Source: Pseudonocardia autotrophica (lineage in GTDB: Bacteria; Actinomycetota; Actinomycetes; Mycobacteriales; Pseudonocardiaceae). From it: a stretch of DNA of 64,000 bases. A program made the position numbers and the translations under genes. The stretch lies in contig NZ_JNYD01000019.1 in the NCBI RefSeq assembly GCF_000717175.1, forward strand, positions 62,001 through 126,000. Reading direction: 5' to 3'. This document shows, in pieces, positions 25,433 to 33,247 of the stretch; the stretch's first letter is position 1; each line of letters begins with the position of its first letter. Below the pieces are notes generated by a model. The model was not told where the DNA came from. It saw only the letters and a list, made by a program, of their open reading frames with translations, and did no database searches.

Positions 25433-27142
25433 ATGAGATCCGTCGCGCTCTCCCCCGCCGCCCGGACGCGGGCGCTGGAGGACATGGGCCGGGAGGAGCT
25501 CGACGTTCTCGTCGTCGGCGGCGGCGTCGTGGGCAGCGGTGCTGCCCTCGACGCCGCCACCCGCGGCCTGCGCGTCGGTCTGGTCGAGGCACGTGACTTC
25601 GCCTCCGGGACGTCGAGCCGCAGCTCGAAGCTCATCCACGGCGGCCTGCGCTACCTGGAGATGCTGGACTTCCGGCTCGTCGCGGAGGCGCTCCAGGAGC
25701 GGGGGCTGCTGATCCAGAAGCTCGCCCCGCACCTCATCCACCCCGTCCCGTTCATCTACCCGCTCCAGCACCACGTGTGGGAGCGGCTGTACGCCGGCTC
25801 CGGTGTGGCGCTCTACGACACCCTCGGGCTGCTCTCCGGGCAGTCCCGCGGCGTGCCGCACCACCGGCACCTCACCCGCCGCGGCGCGCGCAAGATCGTG
25901 CCGTCGCTGCGCAAGGACGCCCTCGTCGGCGCCCTGCAGTACTACGACGCCCAGGTCGACGACGCCCGCCACACCATGTTCGTCGCCCGCACGGCGGCGG
26001 CCTACGGGGCGCACGTGGCCACCCGCGCCCGGGTGGTCGGGCTGCTCAAGGAGTCCGGCCGCGTCATCGGCGCCGAGGTCCACGACCTCGAGACCGGCGA
26101 CGTGATCAAGGTGCGCGCCAAGCAGGTCATCAACGCCACCGGTGTCTGGACGGACGAGACCCAGGGCCTGGCCGGCGAGCGCGGCCGGTTCCACGTCCGC
26201 GCGTCCAAGGGCATCCACCTGGTGGTGCCGCGGGACCGGATCCGCTCGGACTCCGGGCTGATCCTGCGCACCGAGAAGTCGGTGCTGTTCGTGATCCCGT
26301 GGGGCCGGCACTGGATCATCGGCACCACCGACACCGACTGGGACCTCGACAAGGCCCACCCGGCCGCGTCGAAGGCGGACATCGACTACCTGCTCGAGCA
26401 CGTCAACTCCGTGCTGGAGCAGCCGCTGACGCACGAGGACGTCGAGGGCGTCTACGCGGGGCTGCGGCCGCTGCTGGCGGGCGAGTCGGACACGACGTCG
26501 AAGCTCTCCCGCGAGCACGCCGTCGCCACGCCGGTGCCGGGGCTGGTCGTCGTGGCCGGCGGGAAGTACACGACCTACCGGGTGATGGCCAAGGACGCCG
26601 TCGACGCCGCCGTGCACGGCCTCGACGCCAAGGTGCCCGAGTCCGTCACCAAGGACGTGCCGCTGCTCGGTGCCGAGGGCTGGGAGGCGCTGCAGAACTC
26701 GGTGCACGTCATCGCCGAGCGCTCGGGCCTGCACCCGGCCCGGATCCAGGACCTGCTCTGCCGGTACGGCTCGCTGATCGACGAGGTGCTCGACCTGGTC
26801 GCCGAGGACAAGACCCTCGGCGAGCCGCTGGGCGGGGCGCCGGACCACATCCGCGCCGAGATCGTCTACGCGGCCACGCACGAGGGCGCCCGGCACCTCG
26901 ACGACGTCCTCACCCGCCGCACCCGCACCAGCATCGAGACCTTCGACCGCGGCCTCGGCGCCGCGCAGGAGGCCGCGGACCTGATGGCCCCGGTGCTGGG
27001 CTGGACCGAGGAGCAGAAGGCCAAGGAGGTCGAGCACTACCGCGGGCGCGTCGCCGCCGAGCGGGAGAGCCAGACCATGCCCGACGACGCCACCGCCGAC
27101 TCCGCCCGCATGGGCGCGCCGGACGTGGTGCCGGTCAGCTGA
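25433..27142 (+). CDS. glpD: Glycerol-3-phosphate dehydrogenase (FAD, respiratory)
   Basis: A 569-residue membrane-associated flavoenzyme that oxidises sn-glycerol 3-phosphate to dihydroxyacetone phosphate and passes electrons to quinone. The FAD motif VVGGGVVGSGAALDAATRG is near residue 24-42, followed by the signature ASGTSSRSSKLIHGGLRYLE near 59-78. The C-terminal half is the DAO_C helical domain with DEVLDLVAEDKTLGEPL and YAATHEGARHLDDVLTRRTR. The ATG at 25433 follows GGGAAAGGAAG. A triplicated palindromic element begins 15 bases after its stop. It completes the glycerol catabolic operon. Confidence 0.95.
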   Translation: MRSVALSPAARTRALEDMGREELDVLVVGGGVVGSGAALDAATRGLRVGLVEARDFASGTSSRSSKLIHGGLRYLEMLDFRLVAEALQERGLLIQKLAPHLIHPVPFIYPLQHHVWERLYAGSGVALYDTLGLLSGQSRGVPHHRHLTRRGARKIVPSLRKDALVGALQYYDAQVDDARHTMFVARTAAAYGAHVATRARVVGLLKESGRVIGAEVHDLETGDVIKVRAKQVINATGVWTDETQGLAGERGRFHVRASKGIHLVVPRDRIRSDSGLILRTEKSVLFVIPWGRHWIIGTTDTDWDLDKAHPAASKADIDYLLEHVNSVLEQPLTHEDVEGVYAGLRPLLAGESDTTSKLSREHAVATPVPGLVVVAGGKYTTYRVMAKDAVDAAVHGLDAKVPESVTKDVPLLGAEGWEALQNSVHVIAERSGLHPARIQDLLCRYGSLIDEVLDLVAEDKTLGEPLGGAPDHIRAEIVYAATHEGARHLDDVLTRRTRTSIETFDRGLGAAQEAADLMAPVLGWTEEQKAKEVEHYRGRVAAERESQTMPDDATADSARMGAPDVVPVS

Positions 27143-27156
27143 TCGCGCACGACCGT

Positions 27157-27260
27157 CGCATTATGGTTCCATAACGCGAGTTCCGATCCAAGATTTTCGC
27201 GTTATGGAACCATAATGCGTTCTCAAGGCGCGGAAAATCGCGTTATGGAACCATACTGCG
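27157..27260. repeat. Three copies of a 23-bp palindromic repeat after glpD
   Basis: Copy 1 (27157-27179) is the inverse of copy 2 (27197-27219) with all 23 bases matching. Copy 3 (27238-27260) repeats copy 2 directly with one mismatch. Each unit contains TTATGGNNCCATAA, itself a palindrome, and ends in GCGTTATGG/TCGCG. Spacers are 17 and 18 bases and A/T-rich for this genome (GATTTTCGCG, GGAAAATCGCG). The element can form a 23-bp hairpin after glpD and lies before the DinB gene. It may be a terminator, a protein-binding cluster or a miniature mobile element. Confidence 0.8.
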
Positions 27261-27328
27261 TGGCCGCATCCTGGCCCCTTCTCGCGGTACGGTGCCGCCC
27301 GACCTGCTGCCCACGCGAGGAGGCCGCC

Positions 27329-27868
27329 ATGACCACCACCCTCACCCGCGAGCGCGCGGACCTGCTGGAGTCGCTGCGCCGGCACCGCGCCTTCCTGCGG
27401 CAGACCGTCGCCGGCGTCACCGAGGAGCAGGCGCGCACCCGCAGCACCGTCAGCGAGCTGACCCTCGCCTCGCTGATCAAGCACGTCGCCGACACCGAGC
27501 AGGGGTGGATCGACTTCGCGCTCGGCAAGCCGGGCGCGATGGGCGGCGACGTCGAGTTCGACGAGGAGGCGATGCGGGCCGCGATGGAGTCCGGCGACTT
27601 CGTCGACACCCGGTTCCAGCTCACGGACGCCGACACCCTCCCCGCCCTGCTCGAGCACTACGACCGGGTCGCCGCGGCCACGGACGAGGTGGTCGCGACC
27701 GCGGACCTCGACGCCACCCAGCCGCTGCCCAGCGCGCCCTGGTTCGAGCCCGGCGCGACGTACTCGGTGCGCCGCGTGATCCTGCACGTGATCGCCGAGA
27801 CCTCCCAGCACGCCGGCCACGCCGACATCATCCGCGAGGCCATCGACGGCGCGAAGACCATGGGCTGA
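27329..27868 (+). CDS. DinB/DUF664-family protein
   Basis: A 179-residue four-helix-bundle protein of the DinB/mycothiol-dependent maleylpyruvate isomerase superfamily. Metal-binding histidines are expected in SLIKHVADTEQGW (about residue 50) and in ILHVIAETSQHAGHADIIREA near the C-terminus, where the H-x3-H spacing is kept. Members act as thiol-dependent transferases or unknown metalloenzymes. The ATG at 27329 follows GCGAGGAGG. A start inside the upstream palindromes is rejected because it would translate the repeat. It is followed after two bases by an SRPBCC gene. The specific reaction is unknown. Confidence 0.8.
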   Translation: MTTTLTRERADLLESLRRHRAFLRQTVAGVTEEQARTRSTVSELTLASLIKHVADTEQGWIDFALGKPGAMGGDVEFDEEAMRAAMESGDFVDTRFQLTDADTLPALLEHYDRVAAATDEVVATADLDATQPLPSAPWFEPGATYSVRRVILHVIAETSQHAGHADIIREAIDGAKTMG

Positions 27869-27870
27869 CG

Positions 27871-28311
27871 GTGGCCGTCGACGTCGTCACCCGTACGACG
27901 ATCGCGCGCCCGGTCGCCGAGGTCGCCGCCTTCGCCGCCGACCCGGACTCGGCCCCGCGCTGGTACGCCAGCATCCGGTCGGTCGAGTGGCGCACCCCGC
28001 CGCCGCTCGCGGAGGGCAGCGAGATCGCCTTCGTGGCCCGTTTCCTGGGCCGCAGGCTCGCCTACACCTACGAGATCGTCGAGAACGTCCCGGGCGAGCG
28101 CCTGACCATGCGCACCGCCCAGGGACCGTTCCCGATGGAGACGACCTACACCTGGGCACCGTCCGACGACGGCGGCACCACGATGACGTTGCGCAACCGG
28201 GGCGAGCCGCACGGGTTCCGGGCGGTGGCCGCGCCGGCCGTGGCGGCGGCGATGCGCCGCGCGAACGAGGCCGACCTGCGTCGCCTCAAGGAGATCCTGG
28301 AGAGCGGCTGA
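27871..28311 (+). CDS. SRPBCC-family (START-like) protein
   Basis: A 146-residue helix-grip protein. It begins VAVDVVTRTTIARPVAEVAAFAADPDSAPRWYASIRSVEW, which is the typical polyketide cyclase/SRPBCC opening. It continues through VARFLGRRLAYTYEIVENVPGERLTM to a C-terminal amphipathic helix (AMRRANEADLRRLKEIL). Such proteins bind hydrophobic ligands in a deep pocket, and no catalytic residue can be named. The GTG start is two bases after the DinB stop, so the two genes are probably co-expressed. A repeated hairpin lies just downstream. Confidence 0.8.
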   Translation: MAVDVVTRTTIARPVAEVAAFAADPDSAPRWYASIRSVEWRTPPPLAEGSEIAFVARFLGRRLAYTYEIVENVPGERLTMRTAQGPFPMETTYTWAPSDDGGTTMTLRNRGEPHGFRAVAAPAVAAAMRRANEADLRRLKEILESG

Positions 28312-28332
28312 CCAGGCCCCGCAGTCCCCGGT

Positions 28333-28375
28333 GAACGGCACTCTCGCTCATTCCTGATGAGCGAGAGTGCCGTTC
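28333..28375. repeat. Intergenic hairpin, copy 2 of a repeated element
   Basis: A perfect 19-bp stem (GAACGGCACTCTCGCTCAT at 28333-28351 and its complement at 28357-28375) with a 5-base loop. It overlaps the last codons of the luciferase-like gene at 28348 and separates it from the convergent SRPBCC gene. It shares 18 identical bases with the hairpin at 16421. Confidence 0.8.
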
Positions 28376-29376
28376 GTCCGGTTCTTCACGGTTCCTGCGG
28401 CGGCGGCCGCGCGGGCGATGGTCTGGAGGGGGCCGTCGATCTCGCCCGGGACGGCGCCGGGGGTGAGGAGGACGGCGAGGTCGACGCCCGCCTCGTGCAT
28501 CGCGGCGGCGCGTGCGGCGACCGTCTCGCCCGTGCCGACCGCGCAGAGCCGGTGGACCGCCTCGTCGGGCGCCAGGGCGAGGGCGGCGCGGCGGTCGCCG
28601 GAGCGCCACAGCTCGGTGGCCCGGGCGATCTCCGGGAAGACGCCGGTGAAGGAGCCCGCGTGCGTCGGGACCATCGCGTACTGCAGGCAGAGGCGGCGCA
28701 GCCGTTCCCTGCCCTCGGGCAGCCGGTCCCCCGCGTAGGCCCAGAAGGACACCATCGCCCACACGCTGCCCGGCTCGCGGCCCGCCTCCCGCTCCCCCTC
28801 GCGGACGAGCGCCAGCTTGGCCGCGATCTCGTCGACCGGCGACCAGGTGAGGAACACGCCGTCGGCCACCCGGCCGGCGAGCCGCAGCATCCCCGGGTTC
28901 ATCGCCCCGACGACGATCGGCGGCGGCTCCGGCGGCAGGAGCGTGGCCCGGAAGCCCTGTGTGCGCGGGTGTTCCACGGACACCCGCTCCCCCGCCCAGG
29001 CCGCCCGGAGCACCCGGACGTAGCCCTCGATCGTCGCCAGCGGGCGGCTGTGCGTGCGGCCGTGCCAGTCCTCGGTGATCATCGGGCTGCTCGCGCCCAG
29101 CCCGGCCACGATCCGGCCGGGCGCGGCGGAGGCGAGCGTCGCGAAACCCATCGCGGCGAGCGCCGGCGAGCGCGGGTAGACCGTCGCGATCCCGGAGCCC
29201 AGCCGGATCCGCGACGTGCTGGCGGCCAGGACGCCGAGCATCGAGAAGACCTCGGGCCCGGTCACCTCGCCGACCCACGCCGAGTCGTAGCCCGCCTCCT
29301 CGGCCGCGCGGACGAGCCGGAGGTACTCGGGGACGCCGAGCCCGTCGTCGACGGGCAGGGTGACCCCCAGCTTCAC
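28348..29376 (-). CDS. LLM-class (luciferase-like) flavin/F420-dependent oxidoreductase
   Basis: A 342-residue TIM-barrel oxidoreductase of the bacterial-luciferase superfamily. It begins VKLGVTLPVDDGLGVPEYLRLVRAAEEAGYDSAWVGE and has RIRLGSGIATVYPRSP and GRIVAGLGASSPM, the cofactor-binding face seen in F420- or FMN-dependent members. The last dozen residues (VKNRTNGTLAHQE) are encoded by the repeated hairpin at 28333-28375, so the natural C-terminus has been replaced or extended by the element. The start is GTG. It is the last gene of the operon 32265-28348 behind the operator at 32277. The substrate is unknown. Confidence 0.8.
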   Translation of the reverse strand: MKLGVTLPVDDGLGVPEYLRLVRAAEEAGYDSAWVGEVTGPEVFSMLGVLAASTSRIRLGSGIATVYPRSPALAAMGFATLASAAPGRIVAGLGASSPMITEDWHGRTHSRPLATIEGYVRVLRAAWAGERVSVEHPRTQGFRATLLPPEPPPIVVGAMNPGMLRLAGRVADGVFLTWSPVDEIAAKLALVREGEREAGREPGSVWAMVSFWAYAGDRLPEGRERLRRLCLQYAMVPTHAGSFTGVFPEIARATELWRSGDRRAALALAPDEAVHRLCAVGTGETVAARAAAMHEAGVDLAVLLTPGAVPGEIDGPLQTIARAAAAAGTVKNRTNGTLAHQE

Positions 29377-29383
29377 GACGACG

Positions 29384-29767
29384 TCACGGTCGGACCTGAC
29401 GCCGGACGTCCCGGGTGTCGTACCAGGTCGTCACCCTGGCGATCCGTCCGCCGCGCAGGTCGAACACGTCGAGCGCGGAGAAGACGACCGGCCGGCCGTC
29501 GGCGAGCTTCCCCTCGAAGTCGATCTCGGTGACGATCGCCTCGGGGGTCTCGATCCAGCGCGTCACGCGGTCCTCGTGCTCGGCGTAGTTCGCCAGGACG
29601 GCCGGGAAGTGCGCGAGCGCCGCCTCCCGCCCGACGACCGGCTCCGCGCCGACCGTGTGGATCTCCACGTCGTCGGTGAACACCTCGGCCAGGTCCGCGA
29701 ACGAGTCCGAGTTGATCGCCGCGAAGTAGCCCTCGACGACGGCCCTCCCGTCGACGGGCGAGCTCAC
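29384..29767 (-). CDS. NTF2/SnoaL-like protein
   Basis: A 127-residue single-domain NTF2-like protein. GRAVVEGYFAAINSDSFADLAEVFTDDVEIHTVG is followed by GREAALAHFPAVLANYAEHEDRVTRWIE and the closing strands FSALDVFDLRGGRIARVTTWYD. That final strand pair is the usual SnoaL signature. The GTG at 29767 overlaps the stop of the upstream luciferase-like gene, and its own stop lies seven bases before the next one. It sits between two LLM oxidoreductases in the operator-32277 operon. It may be an isomerase, hydrolase or binding protein. Confidence 0.75.
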   Translation of the reverse strand: MSSPVDGRAVVEGYFAAINSDSFADLAEVFTDDVEIHTVGAEPVVGREAALAHFPAVLANYAEHEDRVTRWIETPEAIVTEIDFEGKLADGRPVVFSALDVFDLRGGRIARVTTWYDTRDVRRQVRP

Positions 29768-30876
29768 GAGCCCACCAGCTTCTTCAGCTCCGCCATCGCC
29801 TGGAACGACCACTTCGCCAGCGAGGGGTCGCCGAACGCCGTGATGTTCCACATGACGAGGTGCTCCAGGCCCGCCTCGCGGTACTCGTGGAGCTCCTCCG
29901 CGACCTGCTCGGGGGTGCCGCAGAAGGCGTAGTGCCGCACCACCTCCGGCGGGATCGCGTCGATGATCCGCAGCGACTCCTCGCGCGGGATCGTCGTCGG
30001 GATGAAGTCGTGGAAGCCCGAGCCCGCGTCGAGCGGGGGTTCGACACCGAGGTCCCGGAACACCTGCGAGGGCAGCAGCACGCACAGCGCCCGCACCAGC
30101 GGCGCCTCGGTCAGCCGCCGGACGGTCTCCTCGTCCGGGCCCATGAGGATGTAGCCGAGCATGCCCGGGGTGATCTTCGCGGGGTCGCGGTCCGCGTCCT
30201 GCGCGGCCTGCTGGATCGCGGTGAGCGCCTTGCCGTAGTCCGGCGCGGTCATCTTGGTGGGCAGCCAGCCGTCCGCCTTGGTGCCGGTCAGCCGCAGCAT
30301 CCGTGGACCGTGCGCGGCGGTCCAGATCTCGGGCGGGGTGTCCCCGTAGGGCTGCAGCCCCAGCACCGCCTTCTCCAGGGTGTGGAACGTTCCCCGGAAG
30401 TCGACGGGCCCGTCCGCCTCCCACAGCAGGCGCATCACGTCGATGCCCTCGGAGAGCTTCGCGACGGGCTTGTCGAACGACATCCCGTACGGCGTGACGT
30501 TCAGCTTCTCGCCGGAGCCCAGCCCGATGATCGCCCGCCCGCGGGTCACGTGGTCCAGCGTCAACGCCGTGGCCGCGGCCATGGCCGGGTTCCGCCGGAT
30601 CAGGTCCGTGACGACCACGCCGACCTTGATCCGCTCGGTCTGCGCCCCGACGACCCCCATCATGATCATCGGGTCGAAGTAGGTGTGCGGGTTGGCCTGG
30701 ACCTTCGCGAGCGGCGTGAGGTCCGGGGTCCACATCGTGTCCGCGTGCCAGCCCATGAGGTGGTCCGGCCACCACACGGCGTCGTACCCCTCGGCCTCGC
30801 TGCGCTGCGCGAACTTCACGGCGGCGTCGGCCGGCGGCATGATCTGCCCGGGGACGCCCAGCTGGAGCCGCTGCAC
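29764..30876 (-). CDS. LLM-class F420/FMN-dependent oxidoreductase
   Basis: A 370-residue luciferase-like oxidoreductase of the mer/Fgd-related group. The opening LQLGVPGQIMPPADAAVKFAQRSEAEGYDAVWWPDHLMGW, the segment RGRAIIGLGSGEKLNVTPYG and KADGWLPTK are typical. The IKVGVVVTDLIRRNPAMAAA region includes the non-prolyl cis-peptide neighbourhood of F420 enzymes. The start is GTG 30876, three bases after the flavoprotein gene's stop. It is the second gene of the operon under the operator at 32277. It is more F420-like than the one at 28348; the hydride transfer substrate is not known. Confidence 0.82.
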   Translation of the reverse strand: MQRLQLGVPGQIMPPADAAVKFAQRSEAEGYDAVWWPDHLMGWHADTMWTPDLTPLAKVQANPHTYFDPMIMMGVVGAQTERIKVGVVVTDLIRRNPAMAAATALTLDHVTRGRAIIGLGSGEKLNVTPYGMSFDKPVAKLSEGIDVMRLLWEADGPVDFRGTFHTLEKAVLGLQPYGDTPPEIWTAAHGPRMLRLTGTKADGWLPTKMTAPDYGKALTAIQQAAQDADRDPAKITPGMLGYILMGPDEETVRRLTEAPLVRALCVLLPSQVFRDLGVEPPLDAGSGFHDFIPTTIPREESLRIIDAIPPEVVRHYAFCGTPEQVAEELHEYREAGLEHLVMWNITAFGDPSLAKWSFQAMAELKKLVGS

Positions 30877-30879
30877 CTT

Positions 30880-32265
30880 CTAGTACCTCCACCCGTCGCC
30901 GAAGGTCGGGATCCGGGCGCCGAGGTAGTCCTCGACGCAGGTCAGGGCCGCGCGCGCGGCGCGGTCGGTGCCGATGCCGCGGCTGCGGAAGGTCTCGGAG
31001 GCGAACCACAGCCCCTCGACGTTGGGCGCCCGCCAGTGCGGCCGGTACTTCCCGACCAGGCCGGGCATCTGGATCACGCCGAAGCTCGGCTCGAACACCA
31101 GGTGCCGGCGCCGCCAGATCGGCTTGGCGAAGCCCGGCCACATGACCTCGGCGTCGCGCTCGAAGGCCTCCATGGTCGCGCGGCACCATTCGCGGTCCCG
31201 TCCCTTGGCGCCGGGGATGATCGCGCCCATCACGTGCAGGTGGGTGCCCTCCGGCGAGCACGACGGGTCCATCGCGGACTGGTCGAACATGAAGCCCGAG
31301 CAGTCGGTCGACGGCGTCGAGGTCCAGGTGGCGAGCTCGCGCGGGTCGAACTGCGTGACCGGCTCCTCGGTGGCGAGGTAGAGCCCCAGCCAGGCGATCC
31401 GGAACTTGTCCTGGGCGAGGAACTCGATCTGGGAGGCGTACCACTCGGGCAGCGCGGACCGCGGGACGACGTTCAGCACGTTCCACACCGGCAGCGTGGA
31501 GATCACGGCGGGTGCGGTGAGGATCTCCTCCTCGAAGAACTCGTTGGGCAGCACCTTGGGTTCGCGGCCCACCGCCACGCCCTTCACCGCGCCGTTCTCG
31601 ATGACGACCCGCTCGACCGACGTCCCCAGCCGCAGCTCCCCGCCGTTCTCGGTGATCGCGTCGGCGAGGTCGCGCCAGATCCCGTCCCAGCCCTGGCCGG
31701 GCCAGCAGGAGTAGGCCGCGGTGTTGCGCTCCTCGAAGTGCATCTTGCGCACGTAGAGGTTGTCGCTGGCGGAGTGGTCGTACCAGTTGTCGGTCATGCA
31801 CTCCAGCACGGAGATGAACTCGAAGAGGTCCACCACGCCCTGGTCGTCCGTGTACTGATGGATCCACTCGCGCAGGGAGCGGTCGTCCCAGTCGTCGAGG
31901 TCCTCGTACGGGGTGTTGACCAGGGCCTTGATCACCTTCTTGAGCTCGGTCCGGTCGGTGTACCGGTCCCGGATCGAGCCCCAGCCCTTGCCGTTCTCCC
32001 AGATGGGCATGTCGTTGCTGACCTCGCCGTGGATCAGCTCCTTGCCGACGTGCTCGAACACCTTCGTGATGCCCGAGCCGCCGTCCTCGATGAGGTGGCC
32101 GCCGAGGTTGACGGTGAACCCCTCGTCCGGCACGGCCATGGCGCGCCCGCCCAGATAGGGGCTGCGGTCGAGCACCACGACCCGCTTGCCCTCCTTGGCC
32201 AGCAGCGCTCCCGCGGAGAGCCCGGCGGCCCCGGCCCCGATGACCACGACGTCGTAGCTCGGCAT
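30880..32265 (-). CDS. Phytoene-desaturase-like FAD-dependent oxidoreductase (second copy)
   Basis: A 461-residue flavoprotein with the FAD motif VVVIGAGAAGLSAGALLAKEG and LDRSPYLGGRA at the N-terminus, and GLWFASETFRSRGIGTDRAARA at the C-terminus. It is paralogous to the gene at 13739-15091: same architecture and similar middle segments (LREWIHQYTDDQG against LREWMAQYTADEG). The ATG at 32265 (MPSYDVVV) is used, because the in-frame extension to 32307 would be read through the operator. It is the first gene of the unit flavoprotein, LLM, NTF2, LLM. By family it should desaturate or isomerise a hydrophobic ring or chain; the substrate is unassigned. Confidence 0.82.
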   Translation of the reverse strand: MPSYDVVVIGAGAAGLSAGALLAKEGKRVVVLDRSPYLGGRAMAVPDEGFTVNLGGHLIEDGGSGITKVFEHVGKELIHGEVSNDMPIWENGKGWGSIRDRYTDRTELKKVIKALVNTPYEDLDDWDDRSLREWIHQYTDDQGVVDLFEFISVLECMTDNWYDHSASDNLYVRKMHFEERNTAAYSCWPGQGWDGIWRDLADAITENGGELRLGTSVERVVIENGAVKGVAVGREPKVLPNEFFEEEILTAPAVISTLPVWNVLNVVPRSALPEWYASQIEFLAQDKFRIAWLGLYLATEEPVTQFDPRELATWTSTPSTDCSGFMFDQSAMDPSCSPEGTHLHVMGAIIPGAKGRDREWCRATMEAFERDAEVMWPGFAKPIWRRRHLVFEPSFGVIQMPGLVGKYRPHWRAPNVEGLWFASETFRSRGIGTDRAARAALTCVEDYLGARIPTFGDGWRY

Positions 32266-32276
32266 GACACCTCTCT

Positions 32277-32296
32277 CTACCAACCGACCGTTTGAC
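32277..32296. promoter_or_regulatory. Operator upstream of the second flavoprotein operon
   Basis: CTACCAACCGACCGTTTGAC, matching the 20515 site (CTACCAAACG...TTAGAC) at most positions. It lies 12 bases before the ATG at 32265, a position that would block the promoter or start region directly. Confidence 0.75.
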
Positions 32297-32347
32297 GACG
32301 GTGTCACGGCGGACCGGATCGCGCAAGCACCCGTGCGCGGGACGCGC

Positions 32348-32728
32348 TCACCGTGCCCGGCGGATCCGGACCGTCCCCGAGACTGCCCGCGCTCCGCCCG
32401 TCACGTCCAGCCAGACCTCGTAGTCGACGAGGTCCCCGTCGACGGCCGTGACCCGCCCACCCGCGACGACCCGGTCGCCCGCGAACACGTTGCCGTGGAA
32501 CCGGAAGCGCGAGGCGACCACCCGCCCGTACTCCTCGAGCAGGGTGTGGATGTAGCCCAGGTTCAGCGGCCCCTGGTTGACCACCCGCGACCCCATGCCC
32601 AGCTTCTCGGTGACCGCCGGGTCGAGGTGGATCATGTTCGGGTCCCGCAGCAGCGCCGCGGCGATCTTCATCTTCTCCGGGTCGACCGACTCGACCACGC
32701 GCTCCGGCAGCAGGTCCCCGACCCTCAC
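32348..32728 (-). CDS. MaoC-like hot-dog dehydratase, small subunit type
   Basis: A 126-residue hot-dog-fold protein. The segment LLRDPNMIHLDPAVTEKLGM matches the hydratase-2 motif (D-x-N-x-I-H-x-D), so the Asp/His catalytic pair is present. The end VDYEVWLDVTGGARAVSGTVRIRRA is the usual C-terminal strand. It should hydrate or dehydrate an enoyl/3-hydroxyacyl-CoA. The GTG at 32728 overlaps the stop of the partner gene at 32725, and the two probably form a heteromer like the split MaoC pairs of steroid-degrading actinobacteria (ChsH1/ChsH2-like). That comparison is an inference from layout. Confidence 0.78.
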   Translation of the reverse strand: MRVGDLLPERVVESVDPEKMKIAAALLRDPNMIHLDPAVTEKLGMGSRVVNQGPLNLGYIHTLLEEYGRVVASRFRFHGNVFAGDRVVAGGRVTAVDGDLVDYEVWLDVTGGARAVSGTVRIRRAR

Positions 32729-33174
32729 GCCGACACCGCCGATCGACGAGGGAACACGTACGTCGGCCGGACGGTCACGTGCACGGTCCCGTCCGGCCCG
32801 GTCAGCTCGATCCGCACGGTGACCAGGTCGAACACCCCGGTACGCGCCCCCGTCTTGCGCCGCGCGGACTCGACGACACAGGTCACCGCGTAGTCGACGT
32901 CGAGCCGCAGCGGCTCCGCGAAGTCCACGGCCCACTCCCCGAGCATCGGGCCGTCGGCCGAGGAGGCGCCGAAGACGGCGAAGACCTCCTCGAGGCTCAG
33001 CCCCACACCTCCCTGCGCGGCGAGGAACGCGAACGTCGGGTGTGCGAGGCCCGGCTCGCCCGGCGGAGCGCCCAGCGCGTCGCGCAGCAGCCAGTCCGCG
33101 TAGTGCTCGACGCGTGCGGTGCCGCCGGGCATGCTGTGACCGACGGTGCCGGCGAGCTCCTCCTCGGTGATCAC
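32725..33174 (-). CDS. MaoC-like hot-dog protein, partner subunit
   Basis: A 149-residue hot-dog-fold protein of the FAS1-like dehydratase N-domain type. LSLEEVFAVFGASSADGPMLGEWAVDFAEPLRLDVDYAV shows the long central helix region and strands. The D-x-N-x-I-H-x-D motif is absent, so it is probably the non-catalytic partner of the gene at 32348. The start is GTG 33174, after GAGGAGG in GATCACCGAGGAGG-like context. An operator lies 15 bases upstream. It is divergent from the acyl-CoA synthetase at 33289, with two operators in the gap. Confidence 0.7.
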   Translation of the reverse strand: MITEEELAGTVGHSMPGGTARVEHYADWLLRDALGAPPGEPGLAHPTFAFLAAQGGVGLSLEEVFAVFGASSADGPMLGEWAVDFAEPLRLDVDYAVTCVVESARRKTGARTGVFDLVTVRIELTGPDGTVHVTVRPTYVFPRRSAVSA

Positions 33175-33188
33175 GGGGCCCAGCCTAA

Positions 33189-33206
33189 CTACTGGACGGT
33201 TGATAG
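33189..33206. promoter_or_regulatory. Operator upstream of the MaoC-like pair
   Basis: On the minus strand it reads CTATCAACCGTCCAGTAG, an imperfect palindrome with the CTAYCAAMCG half conserved. It lies 15 bases before the start at 33174 and forms a pair with the site at 33248. Confidence 0.6.
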
Positions 33207-33247
33207 TCAGCCGCCTCGACGCGGACCGCGGGCGTTGCTACCGTCCA

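Noticed and set aside
27157..27260. CRISPR array
   Set aside because: Only three units, one inverted, each self-palindromic, with 17-18-base spacers and no cas gene.
29384..32326. A single 980-codon minus-strand frame
   Set aside because: Only its last 128 codons are a real NTF2 gene; the rest is a shadow of the LLM and flavoprotein genes in another frame.
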